IMG/VR virus record: IMGVR_UViG_3300030099_001798
Coordinates: 1-27,432 of that record
DNA length: 27,432 bases
Reading direction: 5' to 3' (one strand)
DNA from: a virus
The first letter of the stretch is position 1. Each line of letters starts with the position of its first letter. Both the position numbers and the translations under genes were made by a program. Below, one piece after another: positions 1-6,098 of the stretch. Below the pieces are notes generated by a model. It did no database searches, had not been told where the DNA came from, and saw only the letters and a list, made by a program, of their open reading frames with translations.

Positions 1-107
1 AGCTGCGTGATGCACCCGCTGCATCTGCAATTACTAACGCAGACACAATCGCTAAACTCAAGGCAGCTTGGGATACGTCTGTACTTGGCGACTCACCCTA
101 CGCATGA
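1..107 (+). CDS. C-terminal end of an unidentified phage protein (5' truncated)
   Basis: The frame starting at base 3 is open from the window edge and ends at a TGA at 105-107. It gives the last 34 residues of a protein ending in SVLGDSPYA. The tail is rich in Ala and Asp and contains a pattern like ITNADTIAKLKAAWDTS. Similar endings occur on small proteins beside phage tail fibres, but this fragment is too short to name a family. Its stop lies 11 bases before the GTG of the S74 fibre gene, so it is probably co-transcribed with the fibre genes. A role in the tail-fibre region is inferred from position only. Confidence 0.6.
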   Translation, partial: LRDAPAASAITNADTIAKLKAAWDTSVLGDSPYA

Positions 108-118
108 GGAGATAGACA

Positions 119-1312
119 GTGGCGTTGACTAAAATCACAGGCAATGGATACGGTGCAGGAACAATCACTACTGACGACAATAGTGCAAACCTTACACTCA
201 AGTCTACAGACGCAGATGGTGGTCGTGGCCCTGATTTGGTCTTAACAAGAGATTCTGCTTCTCCCGCTGACGGTGATGCTATCGGATTTATTAGTTGGAC
301 TGCTGATAACGATGCCGGTGCAGAACATGCGTTTTGTGGAATTGAGGTGCTTGCATCAGATGTCAGTGATGGCTCTGAAGATGCAACTTGGTCTTTGGTG
401 ACGCAGGTCGCTGGCACATCAAGGTCACGCCTGTCAGCCACTCCTACGGAAACTGTATTCAATGAGGACAGCGTAGATGTAGACTTCCGTGTTGAGAGCA
501 ACGGCAACGCTAACATGCTGGTTGTTGATGGGGGTAATGACAAGGTTGGTATTGGTACTGCGTCAGGCAGCGGTCAAGTCACTATTCAAGGCGACGGCTC
601 TACCAGACAGCTTGTAATTACAGATGATGATGCTGAGAGACTGCAACTATACTTAATCGGCAATAACGCAACGATTGAAGCTGGCTCGTCCGGAAGCAAC
701 AGCACGAACCTTATCTTCAAAACTTCGAACTCTGGAACAGAAGCTGAAAGGATGCGACTGGATAGCGGCGGCAGGTTATTTATAAATCAGGACACAGCTC
801 CTCTCGGCGCTAAAATGCACCTCAAATATGCTGGCAATGTGGAGCAGGGTTTTGTTATAGAAAACAGCGTCAATAGCCAAAACGGCGCGGCAATTAGATT
901 TTTAGACCACGCTGGCGCAACTTCTGGCGGGGGCATCTTTTTTACGAGCAGCAATTCGATAACTTATGCGGACAGTTCGGATGCCAGACTAAAAGAAAAC
1001 ATTGTTGACATGACCGGCGCAATCGAACGTGTGAAGGCACTGGCACCGAAGCGGTTTAACTTTATTTCTGACCCTGATGACACAACTGTCGATGGCTTCC
1101 TCGCGCACGAGGCACAGGCTGTCGTGCCGGAAGCAGTCGTCGGAACCGAAAATGGCGTGGATGATGATGACAATCCGATGTATCAGGGGCTGGACGCAAG
1201 TCGGCTAGTACCGCTGCTGACCGGCGCACTGAAAGAGGCGATTGCCAAAATCGAAACCCTCGAAACCGAAATGACTGCGCTCAAGGCGCGCGTGACCGCA
1301 TTGGAGGCATAA
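119..1312 (+). CDS. Tail fibre/spike protein with C-terminal S74 intramolecular chaperone
   Basis: This 397-aa protein is a likely receptor-binding fibre or spike. The C-terminal ~110 residues match the peptidase S74 (endosialidase-type) chaperone. That domain trimerises the fibre and then cuts itself off at a serine just before the signature; here the signature is SDARLKENI, with candidate cleavage at Ser287. A FLAHEAQAVVPEAV motif follows, and the end is a heptad coiled coil (residues ~365-397, LETEMTALKARVTALEA). The upstream part contains a 'VGIG' beta-type repeat (NDKVGIGTASGSG) common in S74-linked fibres. The start is GTG at 119, with AGGAG at 107-111. The receptor-binding part looks richer in A/T than the S74 part, which suggests module exchange. 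Its stop is directly followed by the second fibre gene. Confidence 0.88.
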   Translation: MALTKITGNGYGAGTITTDDNSANLTLKSTDADGGRGPDLVLTRDSASPADGDAIGFISWTADNDAGAEHAFCGIEVLASDVSDGSEDATWSLVTQVAGTSRSRLSATPTETVFNEDSVDVDFRVESNGNANMLVVDGGNDKVGIGTASGSGQVTIQGDGSTRQLVITDDDAERLQLYLIGNNATIEAGSSGSNSTNLIFKTSNSGTEAERMRLDSGGRLFINQDTAPLGAKMHLKYAGNVEQGFVIENSVNSQNGAAIRFLDHAGATSGGGIFFTSSNSITYADSSDARLKENIVDMTGAIERVKALAPKRFNFISDPDDTTVDGFLAHEAQAVVPEAVVGTENGVDDDDNPMYQGLDASRLVPLLTGALKEAIAKIETLETEMTALKARVTALEA

Positions 1313-2242
1313 GTGGCTAAAGACAAACTCACAGATTACTCCGCGACCAACGCCTCGAACACGGATGTCGGCGGGATCAACATCGACGAGGGCATGCTCC
1401 CCAGCGCGGTGAACAACTCGATCCGCGAGTTGATGACGCATCAGAAAGAGGCTTTTGGCTCTGGTACACCTATGTTTGTCGATCAGACGAACAATCGTGT
1501 GGGCGTGGGTAACTCGGCTCCGTCTACTGCGCTTGAAGTCGATGCTGATGGCGCAACTGTGCTGACTGTAGACCGTGCGTCTAGTCATGGCGACATAGTT
1601 GAGGTGCAGAAAGACGGTACACGGTTTGGTGCTCTGGGGTCACAGTCTAGCGGCTTTTACATTGATGGCGAAAGCGGACACTCTGGATTGCGGTTTGCCA
1701 ACGGTGCGGTAACTCCTAGAGAAGATTTAGCAGACGCTGACAACAGCAATGACTTAGGCGCATCAAACAATCGCTGGGCTAATCTCTATCTTGGCGGCAA
1801 CCTGTTCATCGGCGGAACCGGCAGTGCCAATGCGCTGTCGGACTACGAGCTGGGTACGTTTACACCGGTCTTTTCGTCAGGACTTACATCAGGGGGATAT
1901 GCAACTCAAGCAGGCACTTACGTTAAAGTCAGTGCGATGGTCATTTGTTCTATCTTCCTTCGAGCTAATTCTGGCACTGAAGATAGTAACCATATTCGTA
2001 TAGGCGGGTTGCCATTTGCATTTACCAGTGCAACTGACCATGCGTATGGGGCTTTCTTTACTTATAACGCTGGATTTTGGACATCAGATGCCAATACGCA
2101 GTGGCTTGCCTTTCAGAGCGACACCAATATGGGATTTTACAAGCAATCTGATGGTGGCGTTATCGCCGGAACAAACTCAAATGTGGCCGCTAATCTAAAT
2201 GCAGACTGTAGACTTACCGTTGTGTATAGAACAGATTCTTAA
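1313..2242 (+). CDS. Second tail-fibre-like protein
   Basis: This is a 309-aa protein starting at a GTG that directly follows the TAA of the S74 fibre gene. The N-terminus (DKLTDYSATNASNTDVGGIN, then a segment containing NNSIRELM) is a recurring N-terminal module of marine phage fibre proteins and probably attaches to the virion. A NNRVGVGNSAPSTALEVDAD segment near residues 62-81 is the same 'VGIG' repeat type seen in the preceding fibre. The remainder is rich in Gly, Ser, Thr and Asn, as in beta-structured fibres, and I see no S74 domain. The first ~50 codons look GC-rich while the rest is AT-richer, which fits swapping of the distal adhesin. Fibre is well supported; the receptor is unknown. 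Confidence 0.75.
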   Translation: MAKDKLTDYSATNASNTDVGGINIDEGMLPSAVNNSIRELMTHQKEAFGSGTPMFVDQTNNRVGVGNSAPSTALEVDADGATVLTVDRASSHGDIVEVQKDGTRFGALGSQSSGFYIDGESGHSGLRFANGAVTPREDLADADNSNDLGASNNRWANLYLGGNLFIGGTGSANALSDYELGTFTPVFSSGLTSGGYATQAGTYVKVSAMVICSIFLRANSGTEDSNHIRIGGLPFAFTSATDHAYGAFFTYNAGFWTSDANTQWLAFQSDTNMGFYKQSDGGVIAGTNSNVAANLNADCRLTVVYRTDS

Positions 2243-2261
2243 CCCCACCAGAGGTAGGGGT
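2242..2261 (+). other. Intergenic hairpin after the fibre genes
   Basis: An ACCCC/GGGGT stem, extended by ACC/GGT with one bulged A, folds around an AGA loop just after the fibre stop codon. No T-run follows, so it is not a standard intrinsic terminator. It could be an mRNA-stabilising or pausing hairpin. The rest of the 62-base gap holds the GAGGAG ribosome-binding site of the next gene. Confidence 0.35.
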
Positions 2262-2304
2262 CGGACAGGTCGCAGTCGTGCGACGGTAAACAGAGGAGTA
2301 AGAA

Positions 2305-2583
2305 ATGAGCCTTACAGAAGAAACAGTAGAAGACAAGATTGAGGTAGTCGGTGACTACAAAACCGTGCAAGTACGTACTGCAACCGTCATCAAGAAAGAT
2401 GGGGTAGAAATCAGCCGTAGTTTTCACCGTCATGCGCTGCAATGCCGCACCAAGTCAGGCGACACATGGGCCGACACAGACGTTTCTGGCGAAAGCGCAG
2501 AGGTGCAAGGCATCTGCAACGCTGTGTGGAGCGATAGTGTAAAGACAGCGTACCAAAAGATGGTGGACGCGCAGAGTGTCTAA
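2305..2583 (+). CDS. Hypothetical 92-aa phage protein
   Basis: The ATG at 2305 has a good Shine-Dalgarno sequence (GAGGAG at 2293-2298). The product is 92 aa, soluble and acidic to neutral. It has a beta-rich N-terminal half (VVGDYKTVQVRTATVIKKDG) and a helical C-terminus (AVWSDSVKTAYQKMVDAQSV). The pattern 'V-K-D-G-x-E-I-S-R-S-F-H-R-H' resembles small conserved proteins found downstream of tail fibres in marine phages, but I cannot assign a function. It sits between the fibre genes and the lysis cassette and overlaps the next small gene by 8 bases. Confidence 0.65.
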   Translation: MSLTEETVEDKIEVVGDYKTVQVRTATVIKKDGVEISRSFHRHALQCRTKSGDTWADTDVSGESAEVQGICNAVWSDSVKTAYQKMVDAQSV

Positions 2584-2746
2584 GCCTACCGCATCATCGG
2601 TCAAGGCTGAACTGGACACTCTGACAGCCGTAAGCCAAGAGCGTTTCGTCGAGCTACTTAGTCGTGTGAAGCGACTTGAGGCCATTATGGTTGGCAGTGC
2701 TGGCACGACAATACTGTTGCTGATAGGGATCATAGTTAATGGATGA
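2576..2746 (+). CDS. Small coiled-coil plus single-TM protein (XhlA-like, putative lysis accessory)
   Basis: This is a 56-aa frame from a GTG inside the end of the previous gene to a TGA at 2744-2746. The N-terminal ~36 residues form an amphipathic helix (ELDTLTAVSQERFVELLSRV). A hydrophobic C-terminal segment follows (TTILLLIGIIV, about residues 44-54). A helix followed by one C-terminal membrane span is the layout of XhlA-type haemolysin/holin-associated proteins. The gene overlaps both neighbours (8 and 4 bases), as is usual in this tightly packed cassette, which supports it being real. The GTG lacks a strong ribosome-binding site, so translational coupling is likely. The function is inferred from architecture and position. 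Confidence 0.6.
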   Translation: MSKPTASSVKAELDTLTAVSQERFVELLSRVKRLEAIMVGSAGTTILLLIGIIVNG

Positions 2747-2931
2747 TCCATGTATTTTTATTATACGTTTATGTGGGTCTAGGTGAAGACAAGCGCCTTG
2801 TTAGCAATGATATGTATTTCCGCAGCGTTGATGACTGCGTGTACTTCGCTAAACGACTGCACAAACAAGGACAGAAAATCACCTCTTATTGTTTGCCAAC
2901 GCTGGTAGATAAAGATGTAAAGGTATACTGA
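2743..2931 (+). CDS. Small secreted/membrane-anchored Cys protein of the lysis region
   Basis: A 62-aa product starts at an ATG that overlaps the preceding TGA (ATGA). The first ~12 residues are hydrophobic (MIHVFLLYVYVGL) and could be a short signal or anchor. The rest is polar and contains two cysteines 17 residues apart, the second in CLPT, followed by the ending VDKDVKVY. A second gene in the same cassette (4003-4191) has the same plan, including a CFPT motif and a DLDIEV ending. The two look like paralogues or functional analogues. I do not recognise a named family. A lysis or envelope role is inferred from context. Confidence 0.6.
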   Translation: MIHVFLLYVYVGLGEDKRLVSNDMYFRSVDDCVYFAKRLHKQGQKITSYCLPTLVDKDVKVY

Positions 2932-3362
2932 TGCTTGCCGAACTTGCCGCAGCCAATGCAGCCTTTGCAGTCATCAAGCAAGCAGTATCGAACGGCAAAG
3001 AGATAGCTGCTGCTGGCAATGCCATTGCAGAGTTCGTCGGCGCCAAAGAAAAACTACAGTCCAAAGCTGCCAAGAAGGGCGGCGGCTCCGACCTTGAGGA
3101 GTTCATGGCCCTTGAGCAAATCCGTCAAAAAGAAGAAGAATTGAAGCAGATCATGATCTATCTGGGTCGCCCCGGCCTGTGGAATGACTGGCAAAGGTTC
3201 CAAGCAAAAGCGAGAGTTGCGCGCCGAGAGGCAGAGGCGGCAGCAGTTATCAAGCGAAGAAAAATTATTGACGGCACAATCATCGGAACAATCTTGCTTG
3301 CGATATTGCTTGTTCTGGCTGGCATTGTCGCTTTAATACTGCATCATCAGGGCAGAATATAA
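2931..3362 (+). CDS. Membrane protein with central charged helix (lysis cassette)
   Basis: This 143-aa protein has an ATG overlapping the preceding TGA by one base. The N-terminus is Ala-rich and amphipathic (LAAANAAFAVIKQAVSNGK). The middle is a long charged helix (EEFMALEQIRQKEEELKQIM, then KARVARREAEAAAVIKRRK). The C-terminus has one strong membrane span (about residues 116-138, TIIGTILLAILLVLAGIVAL) with a short HHQGRI tail. Proteins of this layout accompany lysozyme and holin genes in many marine phages. Membrane location is well supported. It could be a holin accessory or spanin-like protein, but no lipobox or classical spanin pattern is visible. Confidence 0.7.
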   Translation: MLAELAAANAAFAVIKQAVSNGKEIAAAGNAIAEFVGAKEKLQSKAAKKGGGSDLEEFMALEQIRQKEEELKQIMIYLGRPGLWNDWQRFQAKARVARREAEAAAVIKRRKIIDGTIIGTILLAILLVLAGIVALILHHQGRI

Positions 3363-3378
3363 TGAGATGGAGACGAGA

Positions 3379-3804
3379 ATGGACAAGCTGATCGAGATGA
3401 TCAAACACCACGAAGGCGTGGTCCCGCACGCATATAAAGACAGCAGGGGATATCTCACCATCGGCGTGGGGCGCCTGATCGATGAGGAGCTAGGTGGCGG
3501 ACTGTCTGATGACGAGATCGACTACCTGCTGGCGAATGATCTGAAGCGTTGCCGGGCAGAGGCAGAAACCTACCCGTGGTTTGCTGGCCTCTCAGAGCCG
3601 CGTCAGGCGGTTGTGATCTCAATGCTGTTCAACCTAGGAAAGCCACGTTGGGACGGCTTCAAGAAGGCTCAGGCGGCGATTGAGGCGGGTGACATGGCTG
3701 AGGCCGCGTCGCAGATGCTCGACAGCAGGTGGGCGGCGCAGGTTGGCAAGCGCGCCGAGGACATGGCTGCAATGATGATCAGCGGGGAATGGATGGATGG
3801 CTGA
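3379..3804 (+). CDS. Endolysin, T4-type lysozyme (glycoside hydrolase 24)
   Basis: This 141-aa muramidase is predicted to cut the MurNAc-GlcNAc bonds of host peptidoglycan at lysis. The T4 lysozyme catalytic set is present with exact spacing: Glu12 (in HHEG), Asp21 (in YKDS) and Thr27 (in LTIGVG), compared with E11, D20 and T26 in T4. The C-terminal half carries the helical-lobe signature (QAVVISMLFNLG, then SRWAAQVGKRAEDMAAMM). I see no signal or SAR segment, so export should depend on a holin. I chose the ATG at 3379 because GGAG lies 6 bases upstream; an in-frame ATG at 3367 would add four residues but has a poor ribosome-binding site. The stop overlaps the following holin-like gene. Confidence 0.93.
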   Translation: MDKLIEMIKHHEGVVPHAYKDSRGYLTIGVGRLIDEELGGGLSDDEIDYLLANDLKRCRAEAETYPWFAGLSEPRQAVVISMLFNLGKPRWDGFKKAQAAIEAGDMAEAASQMLDSRWAAQVGKRAEDMAAMMISGEWMDG

Positions 3805-4006
3805 TCTGACTTTCGAGCGCATCCTCCAGTGGAAGCTGCTCCCGCGTGGAATGATGTTACTGTTTACGCTGATGGCGTGGAATGTCTGTGACTGGTTTAT
3901 GAGCCTCGGCTCGGACGCAACGACACAGCAGACCGCGTTTGTCTCAACCATCGTCGGGGCCGCCACGGGGGCGTTCGCCGTTTGGATGGGACATGAAAGC
4001 AAGTGA
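3797..4006 (+). CDS. Small two-TM holin-like protein
   Basis: This is a 69-aa protein whose ATG lies inside the end of the lysozyme gene (8-base overlap). Two hydrophobic segments are visible: about residues 18-36 (GMMLLFTLMAWNVCDWFMSL) and 46-64 (TAFVSTIVGAATGAFAVWMG). A short polar linker lies between them and a charged HESK tail follows. Small size, two membrane spans and a position next to the lysozyme are typical of a class II holin, but sequence alone does not prove holin activity. A second holin candidate, the 3-TM type at 4191-4556, lies in the same cassette, so this one may be an antiholin or a co-holin. Confidence 0.65.
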   Translation: MADLTFERILQWKLLPRGMMLLFTLMAWNVCDWFMSLGSDATTQQTAFVSTIVGAATGAFAVWMGHESK

Positions 4007-4191
4007 AGTGGCTCTTGCTGATGGTCATCGCCGAGGTAAACGGTGAGATGACCGTCCACATCCTGAGCGACCATGAGACGATGGCCCAGTGTCATGTCGC
4101 CGGGACTTACATCAACTGGTCGGATCGCATGCCTGTAAACAAGGAAATGCTATGCTTTCCGACCGACCTAGACATAGAGGTGATGGAATAA
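4003..4191 (+). CDS. Small secreted/anchored Cys protein, paralogue-like to the gene at 2743
   Basis: A 62-aa product starts at a GTG that overlaps the preceding TGA. The N-terminus is hydrophobic (KWLLLMVIAEV) and the rest polar. There are two cysteines 20 residues apart, the second in CFPT, and the ending is DLDIEVME. This matches the plan of the 62-aa product at 2743-2931 (same length, CLPT motif, VDKDVKVY ending). The stop overlaps the ATG of the next gene. Envelope targeting is plausible; no family is recognised. Confidence 0.6.
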   Translation: MKWLLLMVIAEVNGEMTVHILSDHETMAQCHVAGTYINWSDRMPVNKEMLCFPTDLDIEVME

Positions 4192-4556
4192 TGCTTGCAA
4201 TACTTGGCAAAATACTTGGTTCAGAGAAGGTGATCTCGAAAGGGATGGACCTGATCGATGATATGGTCGTGACCTCTGAGGAAGAGATAGCGGCGAAGAG
4301 CAAGGCGAAGATCGACTTGATGAACGCATATGCGCCGTTCAAGCTGGCGCAGAGATATCTGGCGCTGATGTTTGCCGGAATGTTTTTGTTCATCATGGCA
4401 AATGGCGTGATCGGCGCACTATATGGTGTGATCGATATGAACAACGTCGAGGCAGCTAAAGACTTTGCGTCGGAGATGTGGCTCGGTGAGATCATGCTCG
4501 GCATCGTCGGCTTTTACTTCGGCGGCGGCCTAGCCGAGAGCGTGAAGAAGAAATAA
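4191..4556 (+). CDS. Holin of the 3-TM gene-transfer-agent type
   Basis: This 121-aa protein starts at the ATG at 4191, which overlaps the preceding TAA. The frame is open further upstream, but that extension lies over another gene. After an N-terminal helix (LGKILGSEKVISKGMDLIDD) come a charged stretch and two or three hydrophobic segments: residues ~58-84 (LALMFAGMFLFIMANGVIGA) and ~97-115 (EIMLGIVGFYFGGGLAES). The charged tail is VKKK. This is the pattern of the 'holin of 3TMs, for gene-transfer release' family known from alphaproteobacterial gene transfer agents and phages. It would form the membrane lesion that releases the lysozyme. It is the last gene before the convergent terminator. 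Confidence 0.75.
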   Translation: MLAILGKILGSEKVISKGMDLIDDMVVTSEEEIAAKSKAKIDLMNAYAPFKLAQRYLALMFAGMFLFIMANGVIGALYGVIDMNNVEAAKDFASEMWLGEIMLGIVGFYFGGGLAESVKKK

Positions 4557-4561
4557 AAAAA

Positions 4562-4579
4562 ACCCCGCCGAGGCGGGGT
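4562..4579 (-). terminator. Intrinsic terminator for the leftward operon
   Basis: An 8-bp perfect stem (ACCCCGCC / GGCGGGGT) with a GA loop is flanked on its left by a run of A. Read on the minus strand this is a GC hairpin followed by a U-rich tract, the standard intrinsic terminator for genes transcribed leftward from 9388 to 4601. Read rightward it lacks a T-run, but the stem may still slow transcription leaving the lysis cassette. It marks the convergent junction of the two transcription units. Confidence 0.85.
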
Positions 4580-4600
4580 CAGTTGGGGAGGAATATCACG

Positions 4601-4777
4601 TCAAGGATCGTAACTCTCGGCGACTTCCTCGTCAACTTCGCCTAATCCATTACAGAGATGGCACTCCATCTCTTTCGCTTCGAGCCAGCCGCCGCTCCAT
4701 GCCATTGGTGCGGCGACTGCGACCTCGTACTCGCGGCGCCCTTCTCCGCCGCATGATGGGCAGGTGGCGCTAGTCAT
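4601..4777 (-). CDS. Small zinc-binding protein with two CxxCxG motifs
   Basis: This is a 58-aa product from the ATG at 4777. The frame is open upstream, but that part overlaps the next gene. Two motifs, CPSCGGEG (residues 6-13) and CHLCNGLG, are CxxCxGxG units like those in the DnaJ zinc domain, and together they could bind one zinc ion. The C-terminus is acidic (EVDEEVAESYDP). It overlaps the end of the 77-aa gene by 8 bases and is the last gene of the leftward operon. Zinc binding is well supported; the role is unknown. Confidence 0.65.
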   Translation of the reverse strand: MTSATCPSCGGEGRREYEVAVAAPMAWSGGWLEAKEMECHLCNGLGEVDEEVAESYDP

Positions 4778-5003
4778 AGCTATGCTCGATATCCATCCAC
4801 TTGCGGTACAGGCGATCAACCTGCTTGTTAGCCGCGTCGGCTGAGCGCTGCGCCAGATGCGCTGCCTCATAAAACTCCAGCGCATTCTCGCGGTTATCGA
4901 CCGCAAGGTCCATAAGAACTGCCGAGATATTCTCAAGCTGGTTGGCCTGATCCTTGAGGTAGTTGGCGACCTTGAGCCGGTCATTATTCTTGGTGATTTT
5001 CAT
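4770..5003 (-). CDS. Hypothetical 77-aa helical protein
   Basis: The start is the ATG at 5003, which sits behind the leader CGAAGGGAGACA shared with two other leftward genes; the longer open frame upstream lacks such a signal. The product is almost entirely helical and charged (DRLKVANYLKDQANQLENIS, then NRENALEFYEAAHLAQRSAD). It has no membrane span or cysteine motif. I do not recognise the family. It lies between an OB-fold-like candidate protein and a zinc-binding peptide in the early operon. Confidence 0.6.
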   Translation of the reverse strand: MKITKNNDRLKVANYLKDQANQLENISAVLMDLAVDNRENALEFYEAAHLAQRSADAANKQVDRLYRKWMDIEHSYD

Positions 5004-5007
5004 CGTA

Positions 5008-5022
5008 TGTCTCCCTTCGATG
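5008..5022 (-). repeat. Shared 15-nt translation leader, copy 3
   Basis: The plus-strand sequence TGTCTCCCTTCGATG gives CATCGAAGGGAGACA on the coding strand, upstream of the ATG at 5003. Identical copies precede the genes starting at 8608 and 9388. GGGAGA is the ribosome-binding site. Confidence 0.75.
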
Positions 5023-5038
5023 ATGGTGGGGGGTGGCG

Positions 5039-5635
5039 CTAGGCCACCCACTCTGCTTTTGTCGGGCGCTTGAAGAACCCGAACTTCTCGTCGTCAGCGC
5101 TTTGCGTGACGGTGGCGGTGAATGTAACGCGCTTGCCCGGCATGTCGTCAGCGTGGAACTGGTTGCGACCCTCCTCGTCGTCCCAGCCGAACAACGCGCT
5201 CGGAACCGTACCCCAGAGCTTGAAGCCATCGTCCGACTTGAACAGCATCTTCCAAGTCGTACCGAAAGCGTTCTCGCGCAGGTCGGTTGAGATGACGACG
5301 CCGGTCAGGTCGATGCGGCCCTCGGGGCAGTCGGCAGCGGCAGCGCGCTCTGCCTCGCGCTCGGCAGCGCGCTTCTCGGCGCGCTCGTTGCGATCTGCCA
5401 TAATTTTTCGAACAGCAGCTTCCTGCTTCTCGGTGAGGTGGCCCCACTCGTCAAGCTGCGCGCACATTGCGCCGAGGAAACCGTCGGTGTTGTGCCAAGG
5501 AAAAAGAAAGCCCTCGACCTTGCGGCGGCTCTCGTCCGCAGCGATCCAGCGGTCGTTGCGACCCTTGCTGGCGTTCGCCTTGATGGCGGCGTCACGGCCC
5601 CTTGCCCAAGCGTCGTGATCCATAATTACAGTCAT
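5039..5635 (-). CDS. Early phage protein with C-terminal OB-fold-like region
   Basis: This 198-aa protein has a helical, charged first half (ending in DRNERAEKRAAEREAERAAA). From about residue 106 (CPEGRIDLTGVVISTDLREN) a beta-rich second half follows. That half contains WKMLFKSDDGFKLWGTVPSA and ends in VTFTATVTQ...FGFFKRPTKAEWV. Alternating strands with 'G-x-V-x-S-T' and 'R-V-T-F-T-A-T-V' resemble an OB fold. Related proteins with the FFKRPTKA ending occur in many phages, usually without a known function. A nucleic-acid-binding role is inference. It lies directly downstream of the second leftward promoter; GGGAGA before the ATG at 5635 is the ribosome-binding site. Confidence 0.7.
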   Translation of the reverse strand: MTVIMDHDAWARGRDAAIKANASKGRNDRWIAADESRRKVEGFLFPWHNTDGFLGAMCAQLDEWGHLTEKQEAAVRKIMADRNERAEKRAAEREAERAAAADCPEGRIDLTGVVISTDLRENAFGTTWKMLFKSDDGFKLWGTVPSALFGWDDEEGRNQFHADDMPGKRVTFTATVTQSADDEKFGFFKRPTKAEWVA

Positions 5636-5647
5636 CTCGATCTCCCT

Positions 5648-5700
5648 GTTCTAGAAATGTCCTACTCCAAGAAGATAAGGGGATATTGATCTAATATCAA
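5648..5700 (-). promoter_or_regulatory. Leftward promoter with LexA-box-like operator (copy 2)
   Basis: On the minus strand, TTGATA (5695-5700) and TATCTT (5672-5677) are separated by 17 bases and form a good sigma-70-type promoter. Just downstream lies GTTCTAGAAATGTCCTACT (plus strand, 5648-5666). It contains GTTC-N7-GTCC, one base from the alphaproteobacterial LexA box GTTC-N7-GTTC. Nearly the same 19-mer lies by the leftward promoter at 9408-9426. Binding by host LexA or by the phage LexA-like protein encoded at 5719-5925 is inference. Confidence 0.65.
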
Positions 5701-5708
5701 TACCCCCT
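5678..5708. repeat. Palindromic hairpin/operator overlapping the -35
   Basis: The arms A-GGGG-A-TATTGAT and ATCAATA-C-CCCC-T surround a CTAAT loop, giving 12 pairs with one A/C mismatch. It overlaps the -35 box of the second leftward promoter. Seven T follow on the plus strand, so it could also end rightward transcripts, though no rightward gene lies upstream. A regulator-binding palindrome is the alternative reading. Confidence 0.5.
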
Positions 5709-5718
5709 GATCGTTTTT

Positions 5719-5925
5719 TTACATCATCTCAATCGCGCGGGTTTCGTACCTGCTTCGCTTGATGGCGCCGCGCTTTTCAAGCTGCGTCATCAGATGGTGG
5801 GCCGCTGTTGGGGATCGGCCCGTTGCATCTGCGACCTCTCGCACGCTGGGCGCATACCCATAGCGGCGAACGTGTCTGGATATGTAAGCAAGAACGGAGG
5901 CTTGCTTTTCTGTCAGTGTCACCAT
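5719..5925 (-). CDS. LexA-type winged-helix DNA-binding protein without peptidase domain
   Basis: This 68-aa protein consists only of the LexA N-terminal DNA-binding domain. It begins LTEKQASVLAYISRHVRRYG, as LexA proteins do. Next comes APSVREVADATGRSPTAAHH, with the recognition helix at about residues 38-50, and then the wing (KRGAIKRS). The C-terminal Ser/Lys self-cleaving domain and its hinge are missing, so RecA-stimulated autocleavage is not expected. It is probably a small repressor or a competitor of host LexA. Two GTTC-N7-GTCC boxes lie at leftward promoters, one of them directly downstream of this gene. AGAAAGG upstream of the ATG serves as the ribosome-binding site. Confidence 0.85.
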   Translation of the reverse strand: MVTLTEKQASVLAYISRHVRRYGYAPSVREVADATGRSPTAAHHLMTQLEKRGAIKRSRYETRAIEMM

Positions 5926-5980
5926 GATCTTTAAGTCCTTTCTATTGACAAATATGCCTAATCGAGATTACGGTCCCTGC

Positions 5981-6093
5981 TGGCTTGGACTGTACCTAGT
6001 TTTGTAACGTTAACCTAATCTGCGAGCCGTTTTGTCGGTTGGTTTTTTTGGTGTCGGTGCGAGATTTTGTGGTTTCGACAGCAGTCCAAGCCA
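5981..6093. repeat. 12-bp inverted repeat bracketing 89 nt of non-coding DNA
   Basis: TGGCTTGGACTG (5981-5992) and its exact reverse complement CAGTCCAAGCCA (6082-6093) enclose 89 bases with no gene. They lie in the gap between the YqaJ exonuclease gene and the LexA-like gene (5926-6098). The enclosed DNA has a T7 run and smaller complementary pieces (TGTCG/CGACA on the minus strand). It could fold into a structured leader RNA for the LexA-like gene or hold paired protein-binding sites. I see no tRNA and no clear promoter in the gap. Confidence 0.6.
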
Positions 6094-6098
6094 ACACC

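Noticed and set aside
4089-4190. N-terminal extension of the 3-TM holin
   Set aside because: It overlaps the 62-aa gene at 4003-4191 in another frame; the ATG at 4191 overlapping TAA fits the cassette and the family.
5719-5925. Full LexA or CI-type repressor
   Set aside because: Only the 68-aa DNA-binding domain is present; the Ser/Lys peptidase half is absent, not merely in another frame nearby.
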